Both the position numbers and the translations under genes were made by a program. The notes beneath the pieces were generated by a model. That model did not search any database. It was not told the DNA's origin and saw only the letters and a program-made list of their open reading frames with translations. Of a stretch of DNA of 64,000 nucleotides, positions 47,151-58,483 are shown piece by piece (within the stretch, counting starts at the first letter, position 1; each line of letters starts with the position of its first letter). The DNA comes from Tupaia tana (taxonomy: Eukaryota > Chordata > Mammalia > Scandentia > Tupaiidae). The stretch covers positions 12,267,127-12,331,126 of the forward strand of contig JAKSZU010000026.1 in assembly GCA_026018925.1 (NCBI GenBank). Reading direction: 5' to 3'.

Positions 47151-47790
47151 TTTAAATTTGCCAGAGGGGTGTGTGTTCATCAAATAGAGACAAAGCAAGG
47201 GAGAGGGAACATGTACCCCTTGAGTGGGCATAGTCACACCACAATCTCTGCTCTTCCATTTCTCCGTTCTGCTGGAATCCTAGAGACACATGCATATGCA
47301 CCTGGTGCTTTTTTAATATATATAGTTGTTTTCTTGAGAGGTTTCTGCTGTAGGGCATGTGCGCTTGCCAGAAAGACAAAGAGAGACAGAGAGACAGAAA
47401 GCAAGAAATCACCCCCCAAGGGGGATAGCCACGCTGCAATCCCTTCTCTTCCATTCTCCTCTAGGGATCTTGGGCACGCATGCACACAAGCCCAGTGTGA
47501 GTTTAAGCCACCAGGTCCGGGACTCGAACCAGGGTCAACTACATGGGAGTCCAGCGACATAGCCATTATGCCAACTGCTGGTCCCATTTTTTATAATTTT
47601 TAATTTAATTTTACTTATCATTAATTTGACTAGCGAGAGAAAGAGAGGGAAAGTGAAAAAGCAAGCTACTAGGTCTGGGACTCAAACTGCATGCCTGGTA
47701 TGTTTCTTAAGCAGTCAAGTCTGAGACTTGAACCCCACAGTTGGCCATGTGGGATCCAGCCTCCTTAACCACCATGCCTTGGGCCGGCCT
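47150..47790 (-). mobile_element. Old type L host with nested type L and partial type S
   Basis: Host pieces 47150-47312 and 47691-47790; nested type L 47325-47586; type S fragment without head 47595-47690. Confidence 0.72.
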
Positions 47791-47884
47791 AGTTCCTGAT
47801 TGTGAAATGGAGTCTGTATCTTCATTATAAAATGGTAGCAAGAATTATGTTAAATTAATGCAGCTAAAGACCTAGCCAAGAAAC

Positions 47885-48190
47885 AATACGTGGTAGCTCT
47901 GGCTGCTATGTACGGAGACTTTACCATGTGCCAGGCATTTTGGACACATCTATGTCACTGACTTCTCACCACAGTTCTATAATATAAGAACTGTTGGTCT
48001 TCTCTCTCTTGCAAGCACATGCACCCTATGGCAAAAACCATTTAAAAACAACAACAACAACAACAACAACAAAACTGTTGGTCTCTTCATTTCACAGATG
48101 AGGAAAATGAGGCTCAGAGAGATGAAGTCCTTTGTCTGAAGTCACATTGCTAGGAAGTGACAGAGCTGGTATTTAAATCCTGGTAGAGAA
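47885..48190 (+). repeat. MIR, interrupted
   Basis: CATGTGCCAGGCATTTTGGAC, then GATGAGGAAAATGAGGCTCAG and TTGCTAGGAAGTGACAGAGC are classic MIR text in order. Confidence 0.85.
48001..48072 (+). mobile_element. 5'-truncated type L SINE tail inside the MIR
   Basis: Only TC stretch, GCAAGCACATGCACCCTATGGC and an (AAC)n tail are present, yet a TSD AACTGTTGGTCT flanks it (47989-48000, 48073-48084). Confidence 0.75.
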
Positions 48191-49105
48191 CCTTTGCTTC
48201 CAAGTATAGTGGTGTCCTAGAGTCTCTAAGCATCCCTGGCCTCTGGTGGGAGCTCTGTAAATACATGCTGGATGGCTGGATCAATGGAAGAAAGGAAAGG
48301 GATGGCTATTTCAAACAAATTCAGCATTGCTTGCTCAGTAATGAATACCCCAAACCTGACTTTTGATTGGTCCTTGACTATCCCGATGTTCCATGGACAG
48401 AATTACCTTTCTGCTTCAGCCAAAAGACTTTCCCAGGCCCTTTCTCAGAAAGCCTTCAGAGCTGTTAGTCACAGCAGGCTGAGGGATTCCTTTCAGGGCC
48501 TACAACTGTCCCCACCCTCAAATAGGCTGGAAAGGATAGTGGCCTTTTCCACTGCCATCCCACCATGACCTCAGGATCACTCTGCTCCTAACCCTGTCCA
48601 GCAGTCACTTTTCAAGCTGTCTGAGGCCTTGAGCTCTGTCTCGGGCCATGAGTTCTGTGACTAGCCTAGAAGCTCCAGCCCTCCCTTATCTGAAAAGAAG
48701 TGTGAGGTGACTTTGCATGCCTACACATTGATTCAAGGACTCCTGTCCAGAGAGGAGGGACCTGTGGAGAGAGTGCAAAAACCTACACCTGAATCCGGAA
48801 GCTTCCTCACCATGAAGAAGGGCTGGCACCAGCCTGAGCCTGGCAGGGGAGCTTAGCTTTAGAGCCAAGGATTGTACTGCAGTGCAGGGAGCGTGAGGCC
48901 AGACGGGCTGAGACAACTCAGGGAGGAAAAACCTCCCTTTAGGCCAAGAGCCAAGCATCCCGAGTGTGCTGACACTCTGCTGCACACGGGGGTAGCAGAT
49001 CAAGTCAGGCCCATCCAGAGAAGCCTAATAGGCCCTGTCAGCCGCCATTCAGAGGTCAGACCACCCAGAGCTGAGGCCAGCCAGCCTTTTTTGGTGTGCA
49101 TCCCC
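48191..49105. other. Upstream of DYNLL1, single-copy-looking
   Basis: Non-SINE sequence, GC-moderate, no frame with a recognisable protein. Confidence 0.5.
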
Positions 49106-49109
49106 ACCC

Positions 49110-49290
49110 TTTCCCTGCTAAGGTGTGTGACCTTCAGTTAGTGAGTCTCGAGCCTCAGTTCCCTCATTTGTAAAATAGGGATGGTAGTAATCCTTGTTTC
49201 TCAGGGACAGTCTGGAGATTAGGTGAGATGGTCCACATCAAGTATGTATTAGGGCACATAGCTTGATGATGGTAGCTACTGATTATCACC
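49110..49290 (-). repeat. MIR
   Basis: GTGTGACCTTCAGTTAGTGA, CCTCAGTTCCCTCATTTGTA and AAATAGGGATGGTAGTAATCC follow the MIR minus strand. Confidence 0.7.
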
Positions 49291-49304
49291 CATGTTACCC
49301 TAAC

Positions 49305-49535
49305 CCAGGATTTGTCAACCCAGTCACTGTTAATATGTTGGATTACAAAGGAATTTTGTTGTGGGGAGATGTTCCAAGCCTTAGAAATATTTAAAGTATC
49401 CTTGTGTTCTACCCACTAGATGCCAATTGCACTACATCCCCAGTTTCGACAACCAAAAATGTCTGCAGATGGTACTAAATGGCCCCTGGAGGATTAAATC
49501 ATTCCATTCCAGTTGAGAATCACCACCCTAAACAA
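49305..49535 (+). repeat. MER20 DNA transposon (hAT-Charlie)
   Basis: TTTGTTGTGGGGAGATGTTC, CTACCCACTAGATGCCA, CAACCAAAAATGTCTGCAGA and GTTGAGAATCACCA match MER20 as I remember it, nearly full length. Confidence 0.75.
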
Positions 49536-49871
49536 TCTGCACTGAGTCTGAAAGTCACAGTCCCTTGTGAAGGCCACAGGCAGTCAGTCTGACTTACACA
49601 GGAGTAGAAGGTCCAGCAGTTAATGATCGAGAGAGCTCCAGTGTAGACCAAGAGGCAAGATCTGCAGTCTGCTCTAGGAACTAAGAGCCGCCTCTGACTC
49701 AGCAAGTGACCTCAGTGTCATTCTTTAATTACATGCAGTGTCTCAAGTTAATGCTTCATTATTTTAAGGCTCCAAACAAGGGGACAGGTGGTTGGTATCT
49801 GACTTACTGCACCTCTGTTCTGATTGAGTGACTGAGAAAAAAATCTGATTCTCTACAAGAGTTCACTCAGA

Positions 49872-49964
49872 GGCCAGCAGGTGGCATGGTGGTTGGGGCG
49901 CTGGAGCCCCACATGGTTGACTGTGGTTGGAGTCCCAGAATTGATGGCTGGCTTTGTCGCTTTA

Positions 49965-50026
<62 letters not shown>

Positions 50027-50611
50027 GAGTGCTGTGTCAAATTAAAAAAGTAATAATAAGCGGCCAGGATGTGTGTGGTAGTTCAGGCACTAGACTACCA
50101 CATGGCTGACCATGGTTTCTCACTCCCGCCTCCCTCCATGTCTCTCTCTGGTCAGGTTAAAAATAATAATAATACTGGGGCTGGCACATGACGTAGTGGT
50201 TAAGGCACTGGACTCCCACATGGTCGACCACGGTTTGAGTCCCAGACCTGGCGGCTTGCTGTCTCACTTTCCTTTTCTCTCCCTCTCTCTTTCTCTCTCA
50301 CTCTGTCCCTCTCTGGTCAAATAAAAATAAATAAAGTTCAATAAAATATTTTTTAAAAAAAATAATAAAATTCAATAAATATTAAAATAATGATAAATAA
50401 AATTAAATAATTCTTTTTTTAAAAAAAATTCACTGAGGGACTGGCAGGTAGCGTGGTGGTTAAAGGTACTGGACTCCCACATGGCTGACCATAGTTCAAG
50501 TCCCAGACTTGGCAGCTTCCTTTCTCACTTTCTCTCTTTTTCTCACTCTTTCTCTTTCTGGCCAAATTGAAAAATAATGATGATAAATAAATAATTCATT
50601 AAAAAAAAAGA
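49872..50611 (+). mobile_element. Array of four type S SINEs
   Basis: Copies at 49872-50056, 50060-50176, 50177-50425 and 50436-50611, all plus strand. Variants of GTTCACTCAGA/ATTCACTGAGA occur before the first, before the fourth and after the fourth. The first carries a (TC)n run at 49970-50022. Confidence 0.8.
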
Positions 50612-51076
50612 ATTCACTGAGATGTTCATTCATAATTACTAAGTGATTTCTGAGAGAGAACTAAACGTTAGGCAATATCCTAGTGCTGTGGATACCCAAG
50701 AGAACAAAACAGTTATCATGTAACTTATAGTCTAACAGGAAAATAAAAAGAATAAGATAAAGATAATATTCTGACCCTGCTAAATACAATAGATAAAAAT
50801 ACAAAAGAACAAGATAGCCAAAGGTGACAAGGAGAGGGTGTCTTGTTTTAAATAGAGTTTTCTGGGAAGGCGTTCCTGAGAAGGTGTCATTTGAGCCAAG
50901 ACCTGATGGCTGGTGACTGGCGGAGGATCGTGTAGGAAGCCAGTGAGAGCAGAGACCAGTTAGACTATGGCAACAGTCCAGGCATAGTGACAATGGCATG
51001 GACCAGGATGGCAGTGGCAGAGACAGGATGAGAAGTCAGATTCTGAATATATCTGGATAGTGGAACAGACAGATTT

Positions 51077-51235
51077 TTTCAAAATGTGTTTGCTTATTTA
51101 TTTTAATTTGACCAGAGAGGGACAGAGTGAGAGAGAGAGGAAACATGAGAAAGCAAGCTACCAGGTCCAGGACTCAAACCACGGTCGGCCTTGTGGGAGT
51201 CCAGTGCCCCTAACCAACATGCCACCTCCCAGCCC
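51077..51235 (-). mobile_element. SINE type S in ancient repeat
   Basis: TSD TGGAACAGACAGATTT (51061-51076, 51236-51251). Confidence 0.85.
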
Positions 51236-51343
51236 TGGAACAGACAGATTTACTAATTGAGTTGGATGCAGTATACAAGGGACCAAGAGCAGTCAAAGAT
51301 GACTCCAGACTTGGGGCCTGACCAGTGAGAAGAATAGATTGAG

Positions 51344-51514
51344 GGACCAGACAGTGGAGCAGTGGTAAAACACAATGTTCTGCGAAGCTAACCCACACAG
51401 GAAGGTTCTAATTGGTGTTTGCAGACCTCTCTGAGTATTCTGGGCATATGCACGCTCAAGATTTGGGATGGGCTAACACTGGGGGTAGATCACAGCATTA
51501 AGACCTTGGTGCTG

Positions 51515-51547
<33 letters not shown>

Positions 51548-51596
51548 TTTGTTCTGCCTGTTGCTCCTTTGAAGAAATAAACTTAAAAAAAAAAAA
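51344..51596 (+). mobile_element. Diverged SINE (type D), with TSD
   Basis: Perfect TSD AGAATAGATTGAG (51331-51343, 51597-51609) proves mobility of the diverged group. Layout: GGGACCAGACAGTGGAGCAG head, no type L body, TC stretch, then CTTTGAAGAAATAAACTT and poly(A). Confidence 0.75.
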
Positions 51597-52322
51597 AGAA
51601 TAGATTGAGATAGGGAAGGCTGGGATAGGAAACAAAAAGTTCTGTTTTGGCTATGTTACTTTTGAGATGCCTATTAGACATTCCAAGTGGAGGTGTCAAA
51701 TATGCAGTTGGATATATGAGTTCTGGGAAGAGGTCCAGGCTAGAGCTATAATTAGGGGAGTCATCAGCTTATAGATGACATTTAAAGCCATGGGACTGGA
51801 TGAGATCAGCACTGAGGGAGGAGTACGCGTAGTTGGAAGAGGTAATGCTTATTCAGCTAGCAGCACTCTCAGAGCATTTCCTGTGGACCAGACAGGCCCT
51901 GAGCTAGGTGCTAGGTACAGAGATGTGCTTCCCTTGGCATTTGCCCAAGAAAAGCTCCACTACTGTTTCATTTTTCCTGCCTAAGCGCTTTGGCCATTTA
52001 GATGATGAGCCTTGAAAGTTCCTACCCTGTCTCTTAGTTACTTAATCTTTTTTTTTTTTTTTTTTTTTCAGTGTTTATTGGACACTATCTGGTACAAGGC
52101 CCCCATCTTGACATTAGGGATACAGAAAGGAGCAAGTCAGACATGACTCTTGTCCTCATGGAGTTTACATGTTGGACTGAAGGAGACAGCCATTGAACAA
52201 GGGTGAATGCAGGACGTGATTACAGTTGTGACAAACACAACGAAGGATAGGCAAGTAGGAGAGTTATTAAAGGGGGCTCTGCTCTAGCCGGGAAGGCAGA
52301 GAATGCTTTTCCAGGAAGTTAC

Positions 52323-52490
52323 TATTTTTTTTTTTAAGAATTATTTATTCTACTTAACTTACTTTTTTTAATTTGACCAGAGAAAGAGAGAGAGAAAAAG
52401 TGAGAAAGAAGCTGCCAGGTCCGGGACTCAAACCATAATCAGCCATGTGGGAGTTCAGTGCCCTCAACCACCACGCCACCTTCCAGCCCA
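52323..52490 (-). mobile_element. SINE type S
   Basis: TTTGACCAGAGAAAGAGAG to GCCACCTTCCAGCCC. Confidence 0.78.
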
Positions 52491-52574
52491 GTAAGTCACA
52501 TTTGAGGAACAATCTATCAGAGTAGGAAACTAGGCCAGGAGAATAGCAGGGAGCTTTGCAGAAAAGAGCCATAG

Positions 52575-52735
52575 GGACCAGCAGGTCGCATGGTGGTTAA
52601 GGTGCTGGACTCCCACATGGTCGACTACGGTTCGAGTCCTTATCTGGCAGCTTGCTTTCTCTCTCTGGTAAGCACACATGCCCTGTAACAAATTTAAAAA
52701 GAAAAAAATGATAAATAAAATCAAATAAATAATTC
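52575..52735 (+). mobile_element. SINE, S head with L-like end
   Basis: Ends GCACACATGCCCTGTAACAAATTT. Confidence 0.75.
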
Positions 52736-52905
52736 TAGAAAGAAAAAGCATGTTCAATAACTTGAAGCTAAAGGAAATTGAAGACTGATGAAAAGCCAGC
52801 TTGGCTACAGAGAAGATGTGTGGAGGACTATGAGAGAGATAAGGATGGAGGCACAGGCGGTAGCCAGACCTTCTAGGTCTTGTGAGCCCAATGAAGTCAC
52901 AGTGG

Positions 52906-53167
52906 GTCCAGCCTCTGTGGCACAGCTGTTAGCGTCCTGGATGGTGGAGCTGGAAGCCACATACCAACTGCCGATCAAGTCCCCACCTTGGTTGACCTGC
53001 AGACACGCTGGGCATGTGTACACGTGTTCCAGATGGACTGGAGAATTGGAGAAAGAGGATCATGACATAACTAAGCCCTTGATGGTGGTGTAGGTGCTTC
53101 CCTCTCTCTTTCTCTCTCTCTTGTGCATGAACTTACTCTATTGTGAATTTTATTTAAAAAAAAAATT
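52906..53167 (+). mobile_element. Diverged SINE (type D)
   Basis: GGGTCCAGCCTCTGTGGCAC head, body with TGGAGAATTGGAGAAAGAGG, TC stretch and CTCTATTGTGAATTTTA. Confidence 0.6.
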
Positions 53168-53185
53168 TTAAAGAATTATTTAACT

Positions 53186-53442
53186 TGGGACCAGCAGTTT
53201 GCATAATGGCTATGTCGCTGGACTCCCATGTAGTTGACCGTGGTTCGTGTCCCGGACCCAGCGGCTTAAACTCATGCCGGGCACATGTGCGTGCGTGCCC
53301 AAAATCCCGAGAGGAGAATGGAGGAGAAGGGATTGTGGCGTGGCCATCCCCCCAGGGGGTGATTTCTTGCTTTCTGTCTCTCTGTCTCTCTCTGTCTTTC
53401 TGGTGAGCACATGTACCCTATAGCAAAAACCTCTCCAAAAAA
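53186..53442 (+). mobile_element. SINE type L
   Basis: Flanked by AAAGAATTATT on both sides; near-consensus. Confidence 0.85.
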
Positions 53443-53454
53443 AGAAAGAATTAT

Positions 53455-53637
53455 TATTATTTAAATTTATTTATTTATGTATTTATTTAAATTTGACCAG
53501 AGAGGGACAGAATGAGAGAGGGAGGGGGAGAGAGAGAGAGAAAGTGAGAAAGCAAGCTGCCAGGTCTAGGACTTGAACCACGGTCGACCACATGGGTGTC
53601 TAGCACCCTTAACCTCCACTCCACCTGCTGGCACCTC
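53455..53637 (-). mobile_element. SINE type S
   Basis: (GA)n-rich; head CCACCTGCTGGCACC. Confidence 0.78.
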
Positions 53638-53844
53638 TATCATGAATTTAAAAAAATAAATAAAAATAAAAAGACACAGTGGACTCTATTCTGAGGTCAT
53701 CAGTAGCTCTGAAAGGCTACAGGATCAGAAGTCCATTGAGAAGAGTGGGTGAGTAGGGCCCTTCATGTCAGCTAAGACCAAGACGCCCCCGGAAGGAGGT
53801 TCTTGACCACAGCCACATTGTTTCAGTCTCAGTTCCTCCATTTT

Positions 53845-54090
53845 ATTTACTTATTTTTTAGATTTCTGCCACAGGGCACATGTACTCACTGGGGAGAGAG
53901 ACAGAGAGAAAGGGAAAGTAAGAAATCACCTCCCAAGGGGGATAGCCATACCACAAACCCTCTCCACTGTCCTCTCGGGATTTTGGACATAAATGCACAT
54001 GCGCCTGGTGTAATCCTCCACCTGCTGGGTCAGGGACTTGAACTGCAGAGTTGGCCACATGGGATCCAGCACCTTCACCATCTGTTGGCC
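53845..54090 (-). mobile_element. SINE type L, old
   Basis: Between CAGTTCCTCCATTTT (53830-53844) and CAGTTCTTCCATTTT (54091-54105). Confidence 0.8.
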
Positions 54091-54105
54091 CAGTTCTTCC
54101 ATTTT

Positions 54106-54134
54106 TTTTTTTTTTAAGAATTATTTTATTACAT

Positions 54135-54173
<39 letters not shown>

Positions 54174-54203
54174 TTTTAATTTAACCAGAGAGGAACACAG
54201 AAA

Positions 54204-54235
<32 letters not shown>

Positions 54236-54328
54236 AGGCGAGAAAGCAAGCCGTAGGTCCGGGACTCAAACCATGATCAACCATGTGGGAGTCCAGCACT
54301 CTTAACCACCACACCACCTGCTGGCCCC
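54106..54328 (-). mobile_element. SINE type S, same target as its neighbour
   Basis: Between CAGTTCTTCCATTTT (54091-54105) and CAGTTTTTCCATTTT (54329-54343). Confidence 0.82.
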
Positions 54329-54343
54329 CAGTTTTTCCATTTT

Positions 54344-54636
54344 GAATGTGTTTTCAAAGGCCTGGTTCTCTTGGGGACAGGGAAGAGGAATGCAGAAAAG
54401 TTATCTCTCTCAGTAAAAGCAGAACTCTTGGTAACCTCAGACTTGTTACCTGAGGATAACAAAATTGGAGCTTAAGGCTGGACACAAACATGGTTTTCTT
54501 TTCAAGGGCCACTCCTCCCTCTAAGTGCACCAAAGGTATTTAATTAGCAGAGGTGCCGAGTGGTTCAGGCCAGAACCTCCTTGGCTTTTTCCTCTGCGAC
54601 CATTTTTGATTTGAATTCATATAAATCAGCCTTCCT
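54344..54636. other. Upstream of DYNLL1, single-copy-looking
   Basis: No feature recognised. Confidence 0.45.
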
Positions 54637-54816
54637 GGGCCAGCTGGTGGCATGGTGGTTATGGCAGCTGGATCTTACATTGCCAACTGCTCAGCTTAAG
54701 TCCCAGACCCAGCGATTTGAGAAGCATACCAGCAGGGTTGGCAGGTAGCGTGGTAGTTAAAAGCGCTGGACTCCCACATGTCTGACCATGGTTCAAGTCC
54801 TGGACCTGGTGGCTTG

Positions 54817-54869
<53 letters not shown>

Positions 54870-55098
54870 TTGCTATGGTCAGATTTAAAATAGCAATAAT
54901 GATATATAAAGGAAATAACTCTTTTTAAAAAAGAAAGAAACAGGTCAGGCACATGTGTGTGCATGCCCAAAATCCCAAAAGGAGAATGAAGGAGAAGGGA
55001 TTAGAACATGGCCACCCCCTCCTTCTGTGGGTGATTCCCAGCCCCCATCTCTATAAGGTGAGTGCTCATGCCTTCTAGCAAAAACTAGAGGAATAAAA
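54637..55098 (+). mobile_element. Type L host with nested type S carrying (TG)n
   Basis: Host head 54637-54732 and body 54944-55098; nested type S 54733-54943 with TG repeat at 54821-54868. Flanked by AATCAGCCTTCCT and AGTCAGCCTTCTT. Confidence 0.78.
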
Positions 55099-55312
55099 GT
55101 CAGCCTTCTTGGATTCATGGGCCCTTTACTGCCACGCTGTAAAGTAAAATAATGTAATTAGTACAGCCAACTGCAGCTGCTCCCAAACTTGACGTCACGG
55201 CCGTTACACATGTGAAATATTTACAGAGGTTTTAATCATTGTTTTCTTTCCTGATATATACTTTTTATTTAAAATGACAAACATAAATGCATACAGTAGA
55301 AGCCAAAGAACA

Positions 55313-55545
55313 CAGGCCAGACAGGTAGCAAGGTAGTTAAGGTGGCTGGATAAAACATGACCTATTGTGGTTTGAGTCCTGGATCTGACGGCATACGTGC
55401 GTGCATACCCCAAATCCCAAGAGAGAAAGGAGGAAGAAGGATTGCAATGTGACCATCTTTTTTTGGGGGGTGGTGATTTTTCACTTTCCCTCTCTCTCTC
55501 TGTCTGTCTCTCTCTGGTGAACACAAGTGCTTAATGGGAAAAAAA
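55313..55545 (+). mobile_element. SINE type L, old
   Basis: CAGGCCAGACAGGTAGCAAGG head; T/G run replaces the palindrome. Confidence 0.7.
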
Positions 55546-55554
55546 TCTAAAAAT

Positions 55555-55727
55555 CAAAAAATAGTTGACTATATTCATGGGTCTATTGTTGGACTATTCT
55601 GTTCCCTTGATGTATTTGTCAGCTCACCCTGTCTTGATTCCTGTAACTTTACAGTAGGTCTTCCTTTGACTTTATTCTTTTTCAAAATTGTTTTGGCTAT
55701 TCTACTGCCTTTGCCATTCTTTTCTTT
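55555..55727 (-). repeat. L1 (LINE-1) ORF2 fragment
   Basis: TTCTGTTCCCTTGATGTATTTGTC and CAAAATTGTTTTGGCTATTC match the antisense of L1 ORF2 3' regions. Short and diverged. Confidence 0.7.
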
Positions 55728-55729
55728 TT

Positions 55730-55850
55730 TAAATAATTATTTAATTTTATCTATTTTTTTTAACTTGCTACGAAGCACATGAGCTCACTAGAGAGACAGA
55801 TAGAAGAGATAGATAGAGAGAGAAAATGAGAAAGCAAGCTGCCTGGTCCA
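55730..55850 (-). mobile_element. SINE type S/L mosaic, head missing
   Basis: TTAACTTGCTACGAAGCACATG to CAAGCTGCCTGGTCCAG, then single-copy sequence. Confidence 0.6.
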
Positions 55851-56224
55851 GCTTGCAAATTCAGAAACCCCTGAATTTGCAACCAGCTAGGTAGAAATGT
55901 GGGTGACTTGGGCACCCATTTCGGCTAGGATCTGAAGTAGGGACCATTTTGTGGGACTGAACTTGACCTGTGGGGGCCTGTGCTAACTCTAGATAGTGTC
56001 ATAGTTGAATTGCTGGACATCCAGTTGAAGTCAGAGTTCTGCAGCATTGGTATGGGAAAACAACACATTTGGTGTCAGAGGAAAAAAAAAAACAGTATAC
56101 ATCTGATATCAGAAATGTTGCCAGTGAAGAAACATCACAGGAAGTTACTGTGTATTAACCCAGTTTTAGGTTTACAGACTTCATTAAATATGAAAATTAC
56201 AAAGCACAAATAGGAAAGAAGAAG

Positions 56225-56720
56225 TCAAGATATGAATAAATGGAAAATGATACCAAGTTCCTGGATGAGAAGGCCAAATATAGCAAAAATGAAAAAAAAA
56301 AAGTTCCCTTTGTAAATATATAGATTTAACACCATTCCAATTAAAATACCAACAGGATTCCACACTGAACTCAATAAAATGATTCTAGAATGTGTTTAGA
56401 AAAATCAACCTGCCTGGCCAGCCAGAGGCAGGTGGTTAAGGTGGGTGATTTCCATGTGGCCCACTGCATGGTTCAAGTCCTGGACCTGGTGGGAAGTATG
56501 CAGGGCACATGCGTGTGGGTGCCCAAAATCCTGAGGGGAAAATAGAGAAGGGATTGCAGTGTGGCCATCCTCCCTGTGGAGGGCTTTCTCACTTCCTCTC
56601 TCTTTCACTCTCTTTCATCTCTCTCTTCCTGGTAAGTATATATACCCTATAGCCAAAAAAAAAAAAAAAAAAAGAAAAGAAAAATCAATCTGCCTAATAA
56701 TCTGATGGAGAAAAGGAGGC
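56225..56720 (+). repeat. L1 ORF2 fragment split by a type L SINE
   Basis: ATAGATTTAACACCATTCCAATTAAAATACC is typical L1 ORF2. It resumes after the SINE as GAAAAATCAATCTGCCTAATAATC. Confidence 0.75.
56416..56680 (+). mobile_element. SINE type L in L1
   Basis: Flanked by AGAAAAATCAACCTGCCT and AGAAAAATCAATCTGCCT. Confidence 0.82.
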
Positions 56721-57014
56721 CATGAAGGATTGGTAGGCCTTTCGGAGGTAAATGATCAGAGTTGAGTTCTGGGTTGGGTCACACAGGCCTGAACACCACT
56801 GATCTCACTAAAACTCTGAAGGCCAAGGAGGGTTTGGCCAGGCAAAGACTGCGGAGACAGAGGTTGAGAGAGTGTTCCAGGGGGTGGAAGTAGCTTGTGC
56901 AAAGACCCAGAGGAAGGAAGGTGCAGGCTTCCACACAGAGCAGACCCTGGAGAAGCTGGCAGGGGGGAGCAGGTAATGAAATGCTGCTGGAGGCAAATCT
57001 TGAAGGGCCAACTA
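56720..57014 (+). repeat. Ancient repeat fragment
   Basis: GAGAGTGTTCCAGGGGGTGG...TGCAAAGACCCAGAGG resembles the kind of old repeat seen at 50630-52322. Family not named. Confidence 0.45.
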
Positions 57015-57027
57015 AGAGTGTGGAGGG

Positions 57028-57280
57028 GGGCCAGCAGTTGGTGTAATGGCTATGTCGCTGGACTCCCATATAGTTGACTGTGGTTCAAGTTCCAGACCCA
57101 GTGGCTTAAACTAATGCCAGGTGTGTGTGCGTGCATATCCAAGATCCCAAGAGGAGAATGGAGGGGAAGGGATTGTGGCGTGGCCATCCCCCCTGGGGGT
57201 GAGTTCTTGCTTTCTGTCTGTCTGTCTCTCTGTCTTTCTGGTGAGTTCATGTGCCCTATAGCAAAAACCTCTCAAAAAAA
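57028..57280 (+). mobile_element. SINE type L
   Basis: Between AGAGTGTGGAGGG at 57015-57027 and 57281-57293. Confidence 0.85.
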
Positions 57281-57293
57281 AGAGTGTGGAGGG

Positions 57294-57450
57294 ACGGGCA
57301 GGTGATGTGGTGGCTAAGGTGCTAGACTCCCACTTGATCAGGTGTGGTCTGAGTCCTGGACCCAGCGGCTTGCTTTATCACTTTCCCTTTCTCTCTCGGT
57401 CAAATTATAAAATAATAATAAATAAAACAAATAATAATATTTAAAAGAAA
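57294..57450 (+). mobile_element. SINE type S, same target
   Basis: Between AGAGTGTGGAGGG (57281-57293) and AGAGCATGGAGGG (57451-57463). Confidence 0.82.
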
Positions 57451-57574
57451 AGAGCATGGAGGGACATGGGGCTCTCTGTAGGAAGCAGACACTCTGCTGT
57501 GTCCCTATCACCTTGCACACAAGAGACAACCCATAACTACTTTGGAAATTCTTTTTTTTTTTTTAAGAATTATT

Positions 57575-57740
57575 TTTGTGTGGCATGGTAATTAAGGTGC
57601 TAGATACTCCCACATGACTGACTATGGTTCAAGTCCCAGACCTGGTGACTTGCTTTCTCACTTTCCCCCTCTCTCTCTGGTCAAATTAAAATAAAATGAA
57701 TGAATAAATAAAATAAAATAAAGAATAATAATTATTTTTA
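57575..57740 (+). mobile_element. SINE type S, 5' end missing
   Basis: Begins GTGTGGCATGGTAATTAAGG; ends TCTGGTCAAATTAAAATAAAAT. Confidence 0.75.
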
Positions 57741-58186
57741 AAAATTATTTAATTTTAAAAATTTATTCATTCAGGGACCAGCAGTTAGCGTAATGGCTAT
57801 GTCTCTGGACTCCCACGAGGTCGACCATGGTTCGAGTCCCGGACCCGGCGGCTTAAACTCACGCCGGGCACGTGTGCGTGCGTGCCCAAGATCCCGAGAG
57901 GAGAATGGAGGAGAAGGGATTGCGGCGTGGCCATCCCCCCTGGGGGGTGATTTCCTGCTTTCTGTCTCTCTGTCTCTCTCTGTCTGTCTGGCGAGCGCAC
58001 GCGCCCTATAGCAAAAACCTCTCCAAAAAAAAAAAAAAAATTATTCATTCATTTATTTTAATTCGACCAGAAAGAGAGAGAGAGAGAGAAAGTGAGAAAG
58101 CAAGCCACCAGGTCTGGGAGTCAAACCACAGTCCGCCATGTGGAAGTGTCCAGCACCTTAACCACCACGCCACCTGCTGGTCCCAA
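57741..58186 (-). mobile_element. Type S host split by a young plus-strand type L
   Basis: Inserted type L at 57775-58035, near-consensus; host tail left and host head right (58046-58186). Confidence 0.82.
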
Positions 58187-58199
58187 TAAATAATTTTTT

Positions 58200-58450
58200 T
58201 TTGAGAGGTTTTTTTCTTTTTTTGCTACAGGGCACGTGCGATTGCCAGACAGACAGAGACAGAGAGACAGAAAGCGAGAAATCACTCCCCAGGGGGTTGG
58301 CCACGCCACAATCCCTCTGTTCTCCTGTCAGGATCCTGGGCACACACGCACACGCACCTGGCGTGAGTTTTAAGCCACCCGGTCCAGGATGTGAACTGCA
58401 GTCGACGACATGGGAGTCCAGCGACATAGTCATTACGCTAACTGCTGGTC
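58200..58450 (-). mobile_element. SINE type L
   Basis: Flanked by CCCAATAAATAATT on both sides. Confidence 0.85.
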
Positions 58451-58483
58451 CCAATAAATAATTATTTTTAAAAAATTATTTTG

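Larger units (their letters stand above)
50630..52322 (+). repeat. Ancient interspersed repeat, at least two fragments
   Basis: Text such as TTAGACATTCCAAGTGGAGG, CAGTTGGATATATGAGTTCTG and GCCATGGGACTGGATGAGATC recurs in many mammalian genomes. A second fragment starts near 52070 (GTGTTTATTGGACACTATCT). I recognise it as repeat DNA but cannot name the family with confidence. Confidence 0.55.
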
